From positions 1-22,480 of IMG/VR virus record IMGVR_UViG_3300021090_000111: 22,480 nt of DNA; one strand, 5' to 3'. How positions within the stretch are numbered: position 1 is the stretch's first letter; each line of letters opens with the position of its first letter. A program made the translations under genes and the position numbers. Positions 12,866 through 20,419 of this stretch are shown here, in pieces. The notes under the pieces were generated by a model that was not told where the DNA came from, made no database searches, and was given only the letters and a program-made list of their open reading frames with translations. Origin of the DNA: a virus.

Positions 12866-13218
12866 GCACAGAATCCAATAATGTACTCTCTCAGACTCTT
12901 GATGGCGATGATGAGAAGATTCTAGGCGTCAGCATTACCATCGAAGACATCCGCGAGAAGATAACAAAACTCTCACAAACAGCAGATGGAGAGCCTCTCA
13001 AAGATGCAATGAACAATCTTAAACTTGCTCTTAAATCTAATCCTGAAGCTTGTAACCTTCTTCTTCCAGAAGAAATTGGGGAGATGGTCAAACACATCTA
13101 CAAGGTAACTAATACTGCTGTGATTACAGAAAAAGCTAAGTCTGCGACCAAAGATGCTAAAAAAATGAAAATTGATCTTGCTGATCCCACAATCTACGAC
13201 AAGCTTACGGATTTCTAA
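12862..13218 (+). CDS. Hypothetical helical protein, 118 residues
   Basis: Starts in ATGA. The product is soluble and helical: ITIEDIREKITKLSQTAD, LKDAMNNLKLALKSNPEAC, LLLPEEIGEMVKHIYKVT, then a lysine-rich helix (EKAKSATKDAKKMKID). No motif for an enzyme. The central part could be a small helical adaptor domain. It is followed by a one-base TAATG overlap. Confidence 0.8.
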   Translation: MSTESNNVLSQTLDGDDEKILGVSITIEDIREKITKLSQTADGEPLKDAMNNLKLALKSNPEACNLLLPEEIGEMVKHIYKVTNTAVITEKAKSATKDAKKMKIDLADPTIYDKLTDF

Positions 13219-13469
13219 TGTCAGATAAATACCATTTACATGCTGGTTGTACCTGTTATGGGAATAATACAATTAAAAAAGCTATTAGAAATTATCTAAA
13301 ATATAAAGAAGAAATATATATCATGAAGGTTCCTACAACAGAAAAAGATGCTCCTAATCATCCTTGCTATGTTGGTATTAGACCTCATGGTGTAGCATAT
13401 TGGAGAGATAAAAACGGATACAAAACAGTAGCTAAAATTGAATACAAAAGTAGAGTTACAATAATCTAA
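13218..13469 (+). CDS. Hypothetical basic protein, 83 residues
   Basis: Starts at TAATG. C11, C13 and H8 are near the N-terminus (HAGCTCYG), but no second metal pair is obvious. The C-terminal half (CYVGIRPHGVAYWRDKNGYK) looks like a small beta sheet. It is basic and tyrosine-rich. No ribosome site beyond coupling; an internal ATG at 13323 is a weak alternative. No family recognised. Confidence 0.65.
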   Translation: MSDKYHLHAGCTCYGNNTIKKAIRNYLKYKEEIYIMKVPTTEKDAPNHPCYVGIRPHGVAYWRDKNGYKTVAKIEYKSRVTII

Positions 13470-13717
13470 TGCCTAACGAAAAGCGTATTGTTATCTTCAC
13501 AATCTGTTGTGAAGTACCTTTCATTCCAACAGATGAACAAAACACAATGGCATTAGCAATGATCTGTCGTGTTGTATCCGAAGGTATGAAACTTGATATT
13601 CTTTCAGCTTCTATTGTCTCAATGACAGAAGAACAAGCTAGAAAAAATGCTGAAAAATTAAAAGAAACTGAAGTAGAAGAAGCTGTTGAGGAAGCTAAGG
13701 AACATCTTAAATCATGA
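13469..13717 (+). CDS. Hypothetical protein, 82 residues
   Basis: Starts at TAATG and ends in ATGA. The N-terminal half is alpha/beta (KRIVIFTICCEVPFIP, then MALAMICRVVSEGMKLDILS) and the C-terminal third is a charged helix (EEQARKNAEKLKETEVEEAV) that may form a coiled coil. No family recognised. Confidence 0.75.
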   Translation: MPNEKRIVIFTICCEVPFIPTDEQNTMALAMICRVVSEGMKLDILSASIVSMTEEQARKNAEKLKETEVEEAVEEAKEHLKS

Positions 13718-14058
13718 GTAAAATTATTTTTGTATTTGGATCTAATCTTGCTGGAATACATGGGGCTGGGGCTGCTCTTTATGCACTAAGAAATCATGGA
13801 GCAATTCGTGGTCAGGGAATAGGATTACAAGGACAAAGCTATGCAATTCCTACAAAGAATATATACTTAAAAACACTTCCTCTAGAGAATATACATAGCT
13901 ATGTAAAAGCATTTTTAGAATATGCAAGATCTAATCCTAATAACATATTTAACATAACAAGAATAGGTTGTGGTTTAGCTGGCTACACTGATAGTGATAT
14001 TTCACCTATGTTCAAGAATGCCCCTAATAACTGTGAATTACCTAAAGGTTGGAGATAG
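13714..14058 (+). CDS. A1S_2505-family phage protein (macro-domain-like)
   Basis: The 114-residue product shows FGSNLAGIHGAGAA (8-21), GLQGQSYAIPTK (37-48), the LPLENI element (55-60) and TRIGCGLAGYTDSDISPMF (82-100). I recognise this series from a family annotated as A1S_2505 phage non-structural protein. The glycine-rich first strand and the 'IGCGLAGY' loop resemble the ligand loops of macro domains, which bind ADP-ribose and related nucleotides. The ligand and role in phages are unknown to me. It is complete for the family and tightly packed between neighbours (ATGA before it, next ATG directly after the stop). Together with the SLOG protein it is the second possible NAD-type ligand binder here. 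Confidence 0.8.
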   Translation: MSKIIFVFGSNLAGIHGAGAALYALRNHGAIRGQGIGLQGQSYAIPTKNIYLKTLPLENIHSYVKAFLEYARSNPNNIFNITRIGCGLAGYTDSDISPMFKNAPNNCELPKGWR

Positions 14059-14970
14059 ATGTATCCTTCTAAGATTCGTCTCTCATACTCTACACTTGAG
14101 TTGCTAAATCTCTGTGAGCGCAAATTGCAGATGGTTAAACTTTTAAAAGGATATGATGAGCGTGAGGAGAATGAACACTTTTCCTTTGGCAACGCATGGG
14201 GTGCCGGTGTAGTTGAGTATCTGCTAACAGGTAGTATGGATGCTGCACTATACAAAGCTTGGCTTGCTTACTGGCCTAACTTGGAAACAGAAAAAAAGAA
14301 TCAAGTTGTACTCTTTAATGCTTTACGAGTAGCTCAAAAGGATATGGATACTTACCGCATGAAGTTTGAGATAGCCACCTTCCACGGTAAGCCTGCTATT
14401 GAACTCTCCTTTCGCATTGATATTAACGAACTCTTTTACTACGTAGGTTACATAGATGCAGTATTTAAGCATCGTGTACAAAACTACTATGCTGTACTTG
14501 AGAACAAACACAACGGGGCTTGGATAAATGATATTGATCCAATGTATCGTAACTCTGGGCAGGGGCTAGGTTACAGCATTGTCCTCGACAAGATAGCAGA
14601 ACAAGATCAATCCGCTTATGCAATCAACTACTTCGTAGCTCAACTGAAGGGAAATCCTTACGAACCAATAATCCATCAACTTGAATACAAAAAGACTTTG
14701 CTTGATCGTCTTAAGTGGTTTTACACTCTTGGTATAGATGTAGATAGACTAACCAAGATGATGAAACTTAACCTCTTCCCAATGAGAGGAGGATCTTGTA
14801 TCCAGTTTAATCGTCCTTGTCAATTCTTCGGTATCTGTGGACTGCAAGTAAATGACAAGCCTAAAACAGATGAAGATGTAAAGGATAACAAGGAATACCA
14901 ATTCATCTACACTCTTGATGAGATTGTAGCCGATCATCTTAAACGTATAAAAGAAAGAACACTCATATGA
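14059..14970 (+). CDS. Cas4/RecB-like PD-(D/E)XK nuclease with probable Fe-S cluster
   Basis: The 303-residue product has the PD-(D/E)XK core: E115 in AIELSF, D133 in GYIDAV, and E148-x-K150 in LENKHN. Four cysteines lie as in Cas4/AddB-type nucleases: C19 (NLCERK) and C247, C254, C260 (SCIQFNRPCQFFGIC), suggesting a 4Fe-4S cluster that staples the ends of the fold. Such enzymes are 5'-3' ssDNA or DNA-end exonucleases. Sitting just before a Sak4-type ATPase and an SSB, it probably makes ssDNA for phage recombination. It starts directly after the preceding stop and ends in ATGA. No Cas1, Cas2 or repeats are present, so it is not part of a CRISPR locus. Confidence 0.88.
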   Translation: MYPSKIRLSYSTLELLNLCERKLQMVKLLKGYDEREENEHFSFGNAWGAGVVEYLLTGSMDAALYKAWLAYWPNLETEKKNQVVLFNALRVAQKDMDTYRMKFEIATFHGKPAIELSFRIDINELFYYVGYIDAVFKHRVQNYYAVLENKHNGAWINDIDPMYRNSGQGLGYSIVLDKIAEQDQSAYAINYFVAQLKGNPYEPIIHQLEYKKTLLDRLKWFYTLGIDVDRLTKMMKLNLFPMRGGSCIQFNRPCQFFGICGLQVNDKPKTDEDVKDNKEYQFIYTLDEIVADHLKRIKERTLI

Positions 14971-15215
14971 TTCCTGATATTCTAAACATGAGTATGGATT
15001 CCATTGCAGATGTGGAGTCTAGACAAAAACAAGAACAAAAGAAGATAGATCAAGACAATCATTTCTTGGTAGAAGGGCACGGTGTAACTCTCACAGTGAC
15101 AGAAGATAAAGTAGAAGCTGTCCGTATCTACCGAGAAAGTCAAGACACTGACAAACGAGTAATCAGAATCTGGAATGGTAAGAGATTCCAGATCCTTCCA
15201 CGTGGTTATTTTTAA
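14967..15215 (+). CDS. Hypothetical protein, 82 residues
   Basis: Starts in ATGA after the nuclease gene. It has an N-terminal helix with many Gln/Lys (VESRQKQEQKKIDQD) followed by a beta-rich part (LVEGHGVTLTVTEDKVEAVR and IRIWNGKRFQILPRG). The coupling suggests joint expression with the nuclease; no known family. Confidence 0.75.
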   Translation: MIPDILNMSMDSIADVESRQKQEQKKIDQDNHFLVEGHGVTLTVTEDKVEAVRIYRESQDTDKRVIRIWNGKRFQILPRGYF

Positions 15216-15238
15216 CAAGTAACAGAGGAGAAGCGACT

Positions 15239-15469
15239 ATGAGACTGTCTGTTCATATGTTGCTACTTACTGCATTATCTAATATTGCTTTGACTAAAGA
15301 ACAATTACCTTTTGAGGATCATATTCAAATTGCACTTCTTATGATCTCTACTCCTCGTTTAATAGATACAGCTGATTTAATAGAAAAACAAGCAACTGCT
15401 AAAGAACTAATTAAAGCTGCTGCTAATCTTGTTGTGGCAGCAGACAAACTTCTGTTGTTAAAGGGATAA
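15239..15469 (+). CDS. Hypothetical helical protein, 76 residues
   Basis: GGAG lies 8 bases before the ATG, 23 bases after the preceding stop. The product is helical and rich in Leu and Ala (MLLLTALSNIALTKEQ, then LIEKQATAKELIKAAANLVV). The N-terminal hydrophobic stretch is too mixed for a clear signal peptide. No family recognised. Confidence 0.75.
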   Translation: MRLSVHMLLLTALSNIALTKEQLPFEDHIQIALLMISTPRLIDTADLIEKQATAKELIKAAANLVVAADKLLLLKG

Positions 15470-15472
15470 TAA

Positions 15473-15724
15473 ATGAAAAGAGAAAAACTCCCAAAGACAC
15501 ACAAGAAGCTTGAGAATCTTCTAAGTCGTGCTAATAGTTTGGGTTTTGAAGCTGGATATAAGGCAGCTAAATCAGAAATAAGTAATTTAAATTTAGAGTA
15601 TGTTCGTAAACAACAAGCAACTAGACTTGCTGCACTAGAAGGTATGACTAAGCTTGCTAATAGTTTGGGACAAGCTATGGATGCTATGGCACATGCTATG
15701 CAAAGTGAAAATGGTCAACTGTAA
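15473..15724 (+). CDS. Hypothetical helical protein, 83 residues
   Basis: The ATG follows the preceding stop by three bases, with AGGG upstream. The basic N-terminus (KREKLPKTHKKLENLLSR) leads into long helices (FEAGYKAAKSEISNLNLEYV, KLANSLGQAMDAMAHAM). It may form a coiled coil. No family recognised. Confidence 0.75.
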   Translation: MKREKLPKTHKKLENLLSRANSLGFEAGYKAAKSEISNLNLEYVRKQQATRLAALEGMTKLANSLGQAMDAMAHAMQSENGQL

Positions 15725-15739
15725 AGACAAGAGGAAACC

Positions 15740-16684
15740 ATGTTTGATCTAGTAGAAATTGCTGCTGCTGTAAACGAAGGTGTCTACGAGATACAAGGTC
15801 ACACACTTCTTGTTTATGGTGGACCTAAGACTGGGAAGACTAGACTATCCGCAACAATTGCTAAACTTCCTTGGGTTCGCAATGTCCACTACTTCGGCTT
15901 CGAAAATGGGCATGATACACTAATTACAATGACAAGAAAAGGTGATCTGTCTCAAGAAGCTGCGAAAAAGATTCATATCTACCGCATTAAAGATACTCCA
16001 GATAAGTCTCGTGCTATGGAGATTGCTCTTAAAGGCTTTGTTTCAGAGCACAAAGGACGCCTCTGCAAAGAGCATGGTCGTTTCGAGTGTCTTGAATGCC
16101 AACCAAAAAAAGACTTTGCTTCAGTAGAGTGGCTCTCAAAGTCAATAGCTTTTGATGTCAAAACTCTCACACACGATGACTGGGTTATCTTTGACAGTGG
16201 TACACAGCTTGCTGCATCCTGCCTTGCTTATATTACAAAAGGAAGAGACTATGACTTCAAGCCAGGCTGGGATGAATACGGTCAACTTGGTCGTATGCTT
16301 ACTGACTTCTGTTCTTATGTACAAGCTGCTGCTCGTTGTAATTTCATGGTACTTACTCATGAGCTTGTACTTGAGAACAACGAACTAGAAAAGAAGGATA
16401 AGTTCTATCCACTATTCGGAACAAAACCCTTCAGCTTAACAGTTGCTAAATTCTTTGGAACAGTTATTCATCTTGAACTCAACATGAGGAAGCATTCTGG
16501 TGCTTCTGCTTCCACATTCAAAGACTCTGTTGTATCAGGTTCTCGTGTTGATATGAGAATCGAAGACGAGGCTCAGTTAGATTTTAGCCTTGTTTGGCCT
16601 AAGCTCGGTCTCAAAAGACCAGAAGCTGTGGTTACTACTAAGACTGAGACTGCTGTCAAACCTGCTGTTATACCCCCTAAATAG
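15740..16684 (+). CDS. Sak4-type RecA-fold ATPase (AAA_24), recombination/annealing protein
   Basis: GAGGA is about 5 bases before the ATG. The 314-residue product has Walker A GGPKTGKT (27-34), a Walker B-like DDWVIFDSGTQL (146-157) and VLTHE (204-208) as in phage AAA_24/Sak4 ATPases. These are RecA-like core proteins that promote single-strand annealing, often with a cognate SSB encoded next door, as seen here. A zinc-site insertion C109-x2-H112-x4-C117-x2-C120 is present between the Walker motifs, as in some phage members. The C-terminal tail is Pro/Lys/Thr-rich and probably disordered. It belongs with the Cas4-like nuclease upstream and the SSB-like gene 17 bases downstream. Confidence 0.85.
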   Translation: MFDLVEIAAAVNEGVYEIQGHTLLVYGGPKTGKTRLSATIAKLPWVRNVHYFGFENGHDTLITMTRKGDLSQEAAKKIHIYRIKDTPDKSRAMEIALKGFVSEHKGRLCKEHGRFECLECQPKKDFASVEWLSKSIAFDVKTLTHDDWVIFDSGTQLAASCLAYITKGRDYDFKPGWDEYGQLGRMLTDFCSYVQAAARCNFMVLTHELVLENNELEKKDKFYPLFGTKPFSLTVAKFFGTVIHLELNMRKHSGASASTFKDSVVSGSRVDMRIEDEAQLDFSLVWPKLGLKRPEAVVTTKTETAVKPAVIPPK

Positions 16685-16701
16685 GGAGAAGGAGATTTAC
16701 C

Positions 16702-17304
16702 ATGCTTTTGAAGTCAGCCATTGCAGGACTGCTGCTTGCTGCTATTGCTCCTCGCTATGCTGCTCCTGAAGGTGGTGGCGGAGAGACTCTGCTTGATATC
16801 AACTCTGTGCTCGGTCAGAACATCGACGACGTAGAGACTGCTCCAGAGTTTGTTACTCCTCCTGATGGTGCTTATATTCTGGAGATTGCAGACGCCAAGT
16901 TGGAGACCTACAAGGTCACCGACAAGGAGACTCAAAAAGAAGAAGAGCGGATGCGTCTCAAGATCTTTTACAAGGTCGTGCAGACGAATAAGCTCGTCAG
17001 TGAAGAAGAAGATCCTGTTCCTGTGGGCTCTCTCTTCACCGAGCAGTTCATGACCAATCCCCAGGGCCTGTCTTACTTCAAGAGGCAGGCAAAGAACGTC
17101 CTGGGAGAAGATGTCATCAAGGGAGTATCCATCGGAGAAATCCTGAAGGAACTCCCCAATCAGCATGTCTTCAATGCTGATGTGAAGGTCAAGACTTCGA
17201 CCCAAGGTAGCGGCGACACGAAGAAGACCTACTCCAACGTCCAAGTGCGTATCCATCAAGGAGACGTGCTGGATCAGGTCGTTGCAGCAGGAGTAGCTCA
17301 GTAA
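16702..17304 (+). CDS. Putative single-stranded DNA-binding protein (DUF669-like), GC-rich
   Basis: AAGGAG lies 8 bases before the ATG and no later Met fits a start. The 200-residue product has a beta-rich core: GAYILEIADAKLETYKV (57-73), MRLKIFYKVVQ (84-94), PVGSLFTEQF, then a helical GLSYFKRQAKNVLG, and VFNADVKVKTS...YSNVQVRIH. This fits phage DUF669/SSB-like OB-fold proteins, which typically follow AAA_24 ATPases. Odd points: the first 20 residues (MLLKSAIAGLLLAAIAPRYA) look like a signal peptide, unexpected for a DNA-binding protein, and the gene is clearly richer in G+C than its neighbours, which may reflect high expression or a different origin. A hairpin follows the stop. The family call rests on neighbours and fold pattern. 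Confidence 0.65.
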   Translation: MLLKSAIAGLLLAAIAPRYAAPEGGGGETLLDINSVLGQNIDDVETAPEFVTPPDGAYILEIADAKLETYKVTDKETQKEEERMRLKIFYKVVQTNKLVSEEEDPVPVGSLFTEQFMTNPQGLSYFKRQAKNVLGEDVIKGVSIGEILKELPNQHVFNADVKVKTSTQGSGDTKKTYSNVQVRIHQGDVLDQVVAAGVAQ

Positions 17305-17331
17305 GCTTACAAGCTGAACAGCTAGATTTTG

Positions 17332-17360
17332 CAAGCCCTTCTGATCGAGGGGCTTGTTTA
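17332..17360 (+). terminator. Hairpin after the SSB-like gene (weak terminator or mRNA stabiliser)
   Basis: CAAGCCC (17332-17338) pairs with GGGCTTG (17350-17356), 7 bp with an 11-base loop, followed by TTTAA only. The short U tract suggests partial termination or 3'-end protection of an abundant SSB mRNA rather than full stop, since the operon continues. Confidence 0.5.
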
Positions 17361-17385
17361 ATACAGCTTTCCAACAAGAGGAGAT

Positions 17386-18012
17386 ATGAAGCACGAAGAT
17401 TTTGATAAACTCCTAGAAGAAACTATTACTGAAATGAAACATGTCCTTAAAGTAAAAGGAGGCGAATATGCAGGAGATGAAGATCGCTTCCAGAACTTTA
17501 AGCGAAATGCTCAACGCCTAAGACTTCATCAGATGACCATCTGGGCTGTATACTTCAACAAACATATTGATGCTATTAATCAATATGTACAAGATCTACA
17601 GCACGGATTTGAAAGACCTCATGGAGAAGCTATTGAAAGTAGATTTGTTGATGCTATGAATTACTTGATGCTGGGGCTTGGGATGCTAAAGGAAAATAAT
17701 GGATCTAAAGTAATAATCAATACTACTATTGCTCCAGTAGAATCATTTGGCTTTATATCTAGACAGTTGGACGCTCTTTGGTTTTACATTCCAAATAAAG
17801 GTGTACAATGGTTACCATGGCCTGAAGAATTTACTAAACCAGTATTTGAAAATGGAGTTCTTTCAGATACTTTAGGTATACCAAATGATGTTACATCTAT
17901 TAGATTAACAAGTAATCATATTGGGAAACCTACTTACATCTGGGAAAGACAGCTCTTTGAGAAATCTTCTGATGGTACAGTATCAGTAGATAAGTGGATT
18001 CAGCGTAGATGA
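17386..18012 (+). CDS. MazG-like / DUF1599-like helical NTP-pyrophosphohydrolase candidate with extra C-terminal domain
   Basis: AGAGGAG is a few bases before the ATG. The first 110 residues follow the phage all-alpha NTPase pattern: KGGEYAGDEDRFQNFKRNAQ (25-44), VYFNKHIDAINQYV (55-68), and RFVDAMNYLMLGLGMLKEN (86-104); the paired acidic/Asn helices would bind Mg-nucleotide. Relatives hydrolyse dNTPs or are linked to nucleotide modification. Residues 115-208 form a separate beta-rich part (LDALWFYIPNKGVQWLPWPE, 129-147) that I do not recognise. It overlaps the DNA polymerase gene by 4 bases, which suits a role in adjusting dNTP pools. The enzymatic call is moderately sure. Confidence 0.6.
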   Translation: MKHEDFDKLLEETITEMKHVLKVKGGEYAGDEDRFQNFKRNAQRLRLHQMTIWAVYFNKHIDAINQYVQDLQHGFERPHGEAIESRFVDAMNYLMLGLGMLKENNGSKVIINTTIAPVESFGFISRQLDALWFYIPNKGVQWLPWPEEFTKPVFENGVLSDTLGIPNDVTSIRLTSNHIGKPTYIWERQLFEKSSDGTVSVDKWIQRR

Positions 18013-20210
18013 GACTCCTCGTTAATCATAGCGAGGAAGATAGGCCACATCTACCAGCGTTAATACCGCTGATGAAACAGTTTGGCCTAAGCGGTGTATC
18101 TTCTAACCGCACGTATGACATAACAACATTGCAGCAACAAGCTGCAAAAGCAGGTGCAGATGCAATCCTTCTTTCAAATCCTGAAACTCTAGTAAAACTC
18201 CTTGGAGAAAAAGCTACTCTTGATAAGTATCGAGGAACAAGAATAAACTATTCTATACCTATCATTGTGATCAATCCTCTTGAGCATGTACACACAGTTA
18301 ATCATGGTAAGTGGCTTCTTGAAAAAGACTTAAGTAAGTTCAAAAGAATAAAGGAAAAACCTCAAGTCTTTGATTTCATACTTTGTGAGACAGAAGAAAC
18401 AATGCGCGAGGCTTTCCACTTTCTCAAAGTCTGCATCATAAATTCCTTCGATATTGAAACTGATGAGCGAAGACAGATAACCTGTATATCATTCACTGGA
18501 CTACATCCTTCACGCAAGGTGCTAACCTTTGTAGTTCCACTTATTGACTTTGGAGTTATTCACTATCGTGATCTAGAGGATCTTGCTGAAGCAATAGAAT
18601 TCATACAGAAAGTTCTTGCTTTGCCAAACTGTAAAGCTGCATTTAATGGAACATACGACTCACAATATTGCATAACATACAATGCTCAGCCTAATAACTA
18701 TACGCTAGATGCAATGATTCTAACTTGGGCAGAGTATTCTGAACTTCCAAGAGCTCTTGAATTTCAAGCTTCTATTCATTGCTACGACTATTTCTTTTGG
18801 AAAGATGAAGCAGATACAGCTAAAGAGAAGAAGGATATCAGAAGCTACTGGGCTTACTGTGGAAAGGACTCTTGGTATACACTTCGTGTACTTCTTTCCT
18901 CAATGTCTAAGCTTCAAGCTTATCAACTCTTCAACTATCAAGAAACATTTAAGCTTATATACCCAGCTTTGTATTGTGCTTTTGAAGGATTCAAAGTAGA
19001 TCAATTAAAACTAGCTGAAATTAGAGCAGAACATATTAAGTCAATAGAAGAAAAGAAGAAGAAGCTTCAAATCATTTCTTGTAATCCAGATTTCAACCCA
19101 GCTTCTTATGTTCAAGTTAGTCACCTCATTTACGAAGTAATAGGTGGGAAGAAACCTGAGAAATTTAAGGGGGCTGGTACATCTAATCCAGTACTTAATA
19201 GAGTAGCAACACAACATCCACTTCTTGCTACAATCTGTGATCTCATAACTTCTGTTCGCAAGGATCTTAAAGCTGTCAGCAATTACTGTGATTTCGATCA
19301 ACTCTTTGGAAGACTTTTATATAGTATTGATGTTTCTGGTGCAGAGACTGGCAGAGCTGCATCTCAAGCTTCTGCATTCTGGGTTGGTACTCAAATTCAG
19401 AATGTTCCTCCATATGCTAAACCAATGCTTATTGCTGATGATGGCTTTGATCTTGTAGAAGCAGACAAAAATAAGAGTGAAGCGCGTTGCGTAGCATACA
19501 TGGCTAAATCTGAAACAATGATTACAGCTCTTGAGGACAAGGTAAAAGATTTCTACAAGGTTTGTGCTACTATCTTTTTTGGCATTCCTTATGAACAAGT
19601 TACTTCTGAATATAGAAACGATATAACTAAACACATCATTCATGGTACACATCATCTAATGGGGCCTGATCCATTCATAGATAGAGTAACTCCAAAGAAG
19701 ATGTATACAGCAATGATTCTTACTAAGAGTCCTCTAAGAAACATGGAATCCTTTGCTAAGTATCTTTTAAGTTTATATCACAAGATGAATCCAGAACTAA
19801 AGAGTCAGATGTGGCCTGCTGTTAAATTAGATGTTGCTTCAACACACTTATCAGTTTCTCATCTTGGATGGACTAGATACTTCTTTGGAAATCCTATAAA
19901 GCAACACAAAGTTCTTAGAGAAGCTGTTGCTCATCAATCACAAAATCTTTCTGTTCACTTACTTAACCGAGGAATGTGGAGAATATATACTCAACTAGTT
20001 CTACCTTCCAATGGAGACTTCAGACTCAAAGCTCAAATCCACGATAGTATACTCGCACAAATACGCAAAGAGAAAACTTTAGAATATGCTGAAAAAATGA
20101 AAGAGATAATGGATATTCCTGTTGATATCTTTGGAAGAACTCTAAGAATCCCAACAGACTTTAAGACAGGAACCACATGGGGAAAGATGACAGAACTAAA
20201 ACTATCTTGA
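18009..20210 (+). CDS. Family A DNA polymerase with 3'-5' exonuclease
   Basis: The 733-residue product has the DnaQ-like proofreading domain: FDIETD with D148/E150, D217 in FNGTYD, and Y283-x3-D287 in YCGKD. The polymerase domain has motif A VEADKNKSEAR (D486), motif B RNDITKHIIHGTHHLMGP (K541), and motif C AQIHDSILAQI (H678, D679). All core catalytic acids are present, so it should be active. Odd points: motif C reads HDS rather than HDE; in motif B, aligned on the lysine, the usual aromatic at K+4 and the Tyr at K+8 are both His. Some phage polymerases share the His at K+4, but the second change looks unusual. The first 140 residues are unassigned. This is the replicative enzyme of the phage. 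Confidence 0.95.
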   Translation: MRLLVNHSEEDRPHLPALIPLMKQFGLSGVSSNRTYDITTLQQQAAKAGADAILLSNPETLVKLLGEKATLDKYRGTRINYSIPIIVINPLEHVHTVNHGKWLLEKDLSKFKRIKEKPQVFDFILCETEETMREAFHFLKVCIINSFDIETDERRQITCISFTGLHPSRKVLTFVVPLIDFGVIHYRDLEDLAEAIEFIQKVLALPNCKAAFNGTYDSQYCITYNAQPNNYTLDAMILTWAEYSELPRALEFQASIHCYDYFFWKDEADTAKEKKDIRSYWAYCGKDSWYTLRVLLSSMSKLQAYQLFNYQETFKLIYPALYCAFEGFKVDQLKLAEIRAEHIKSIEEKKKKLQIISCNPDFNPASYVQVSHLIYEVIGGKKPEKFKGAGTSNPVLNRVATQHPLLATICDLITSVRKDLKAVSNYCDFDQLFGRLLYSIDVSGAETGRAASQASAFWVGTQIQNVPPYAKPMLIADDGFDLVEADKNKSEARCVAYMAKSETMITALEDKVKDFYKVCATIFFGIPYEQVTSEYRNDITKHIIHGTHHLMGPDPFIDRVTPKKMYTAMILTKSPLRNMESFAKYLLSLYHKMNPELKSQMWPAVKLDVASTHLSVSHLGWTRYFFGNPIKQHKVLREAVAHQSQNLSVHLLNRGMWRIYTQLVLPSNGDFRLKAQIHDSILAQIRKEKTLEYAEKMKEIMDIPVDIFGRTLRIPTDFKTGTTWGKMTELKLS

Positions 20211-20419
20211 TGTATCCTCATACTGATGTCTATGGAATTAAAGAACAAGGAATATATAAAATACGATTAAAGAAAAATAAAAAAATTCTTGTTCAATCTG
20301 TTAATATTCACAAAGTAGAACTCTGGTTACGTAAGCATCTCATTCTTCCGCAATCAATGCTACTCAGGGATAAAATATCCGCTGGCGTAGCAGATGCCTT
20401 TAAGCCAAAATCCACATAA
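20210..20419 (+). CDS. Small basic hypothetical protein, 69 residues
   Basis: The ATG shares one base with the polymerase stop (TGATG), and no ribosome site is visible, so translation is probably coupled. The product starts MYPHTDVYGIKEQGIYKIRL and is basic with beta-like segments (IYKIRLKKNKKILVQSVNIH) and a helix (KVELWLRKHLIL). It overlaps the helicase gene by 26 bases. It may be a small polymerase or DNA accessory protein; no family recognised. Confidence 0.7.
   Translation: MYPHTDVYGIKEQGIYKIRLKKNKKILVQSVNIHKVELWLRKHLILPQSMLLRDKISAGVADAFKPKST

Noticed and set aside
14059-14970. CRISPR association of the Cas4-like gene
   Set aside because: No repeats, Cas1 or Cas2 nearby; the neighbours are phage recombination genes, so it is a phage nuclease.
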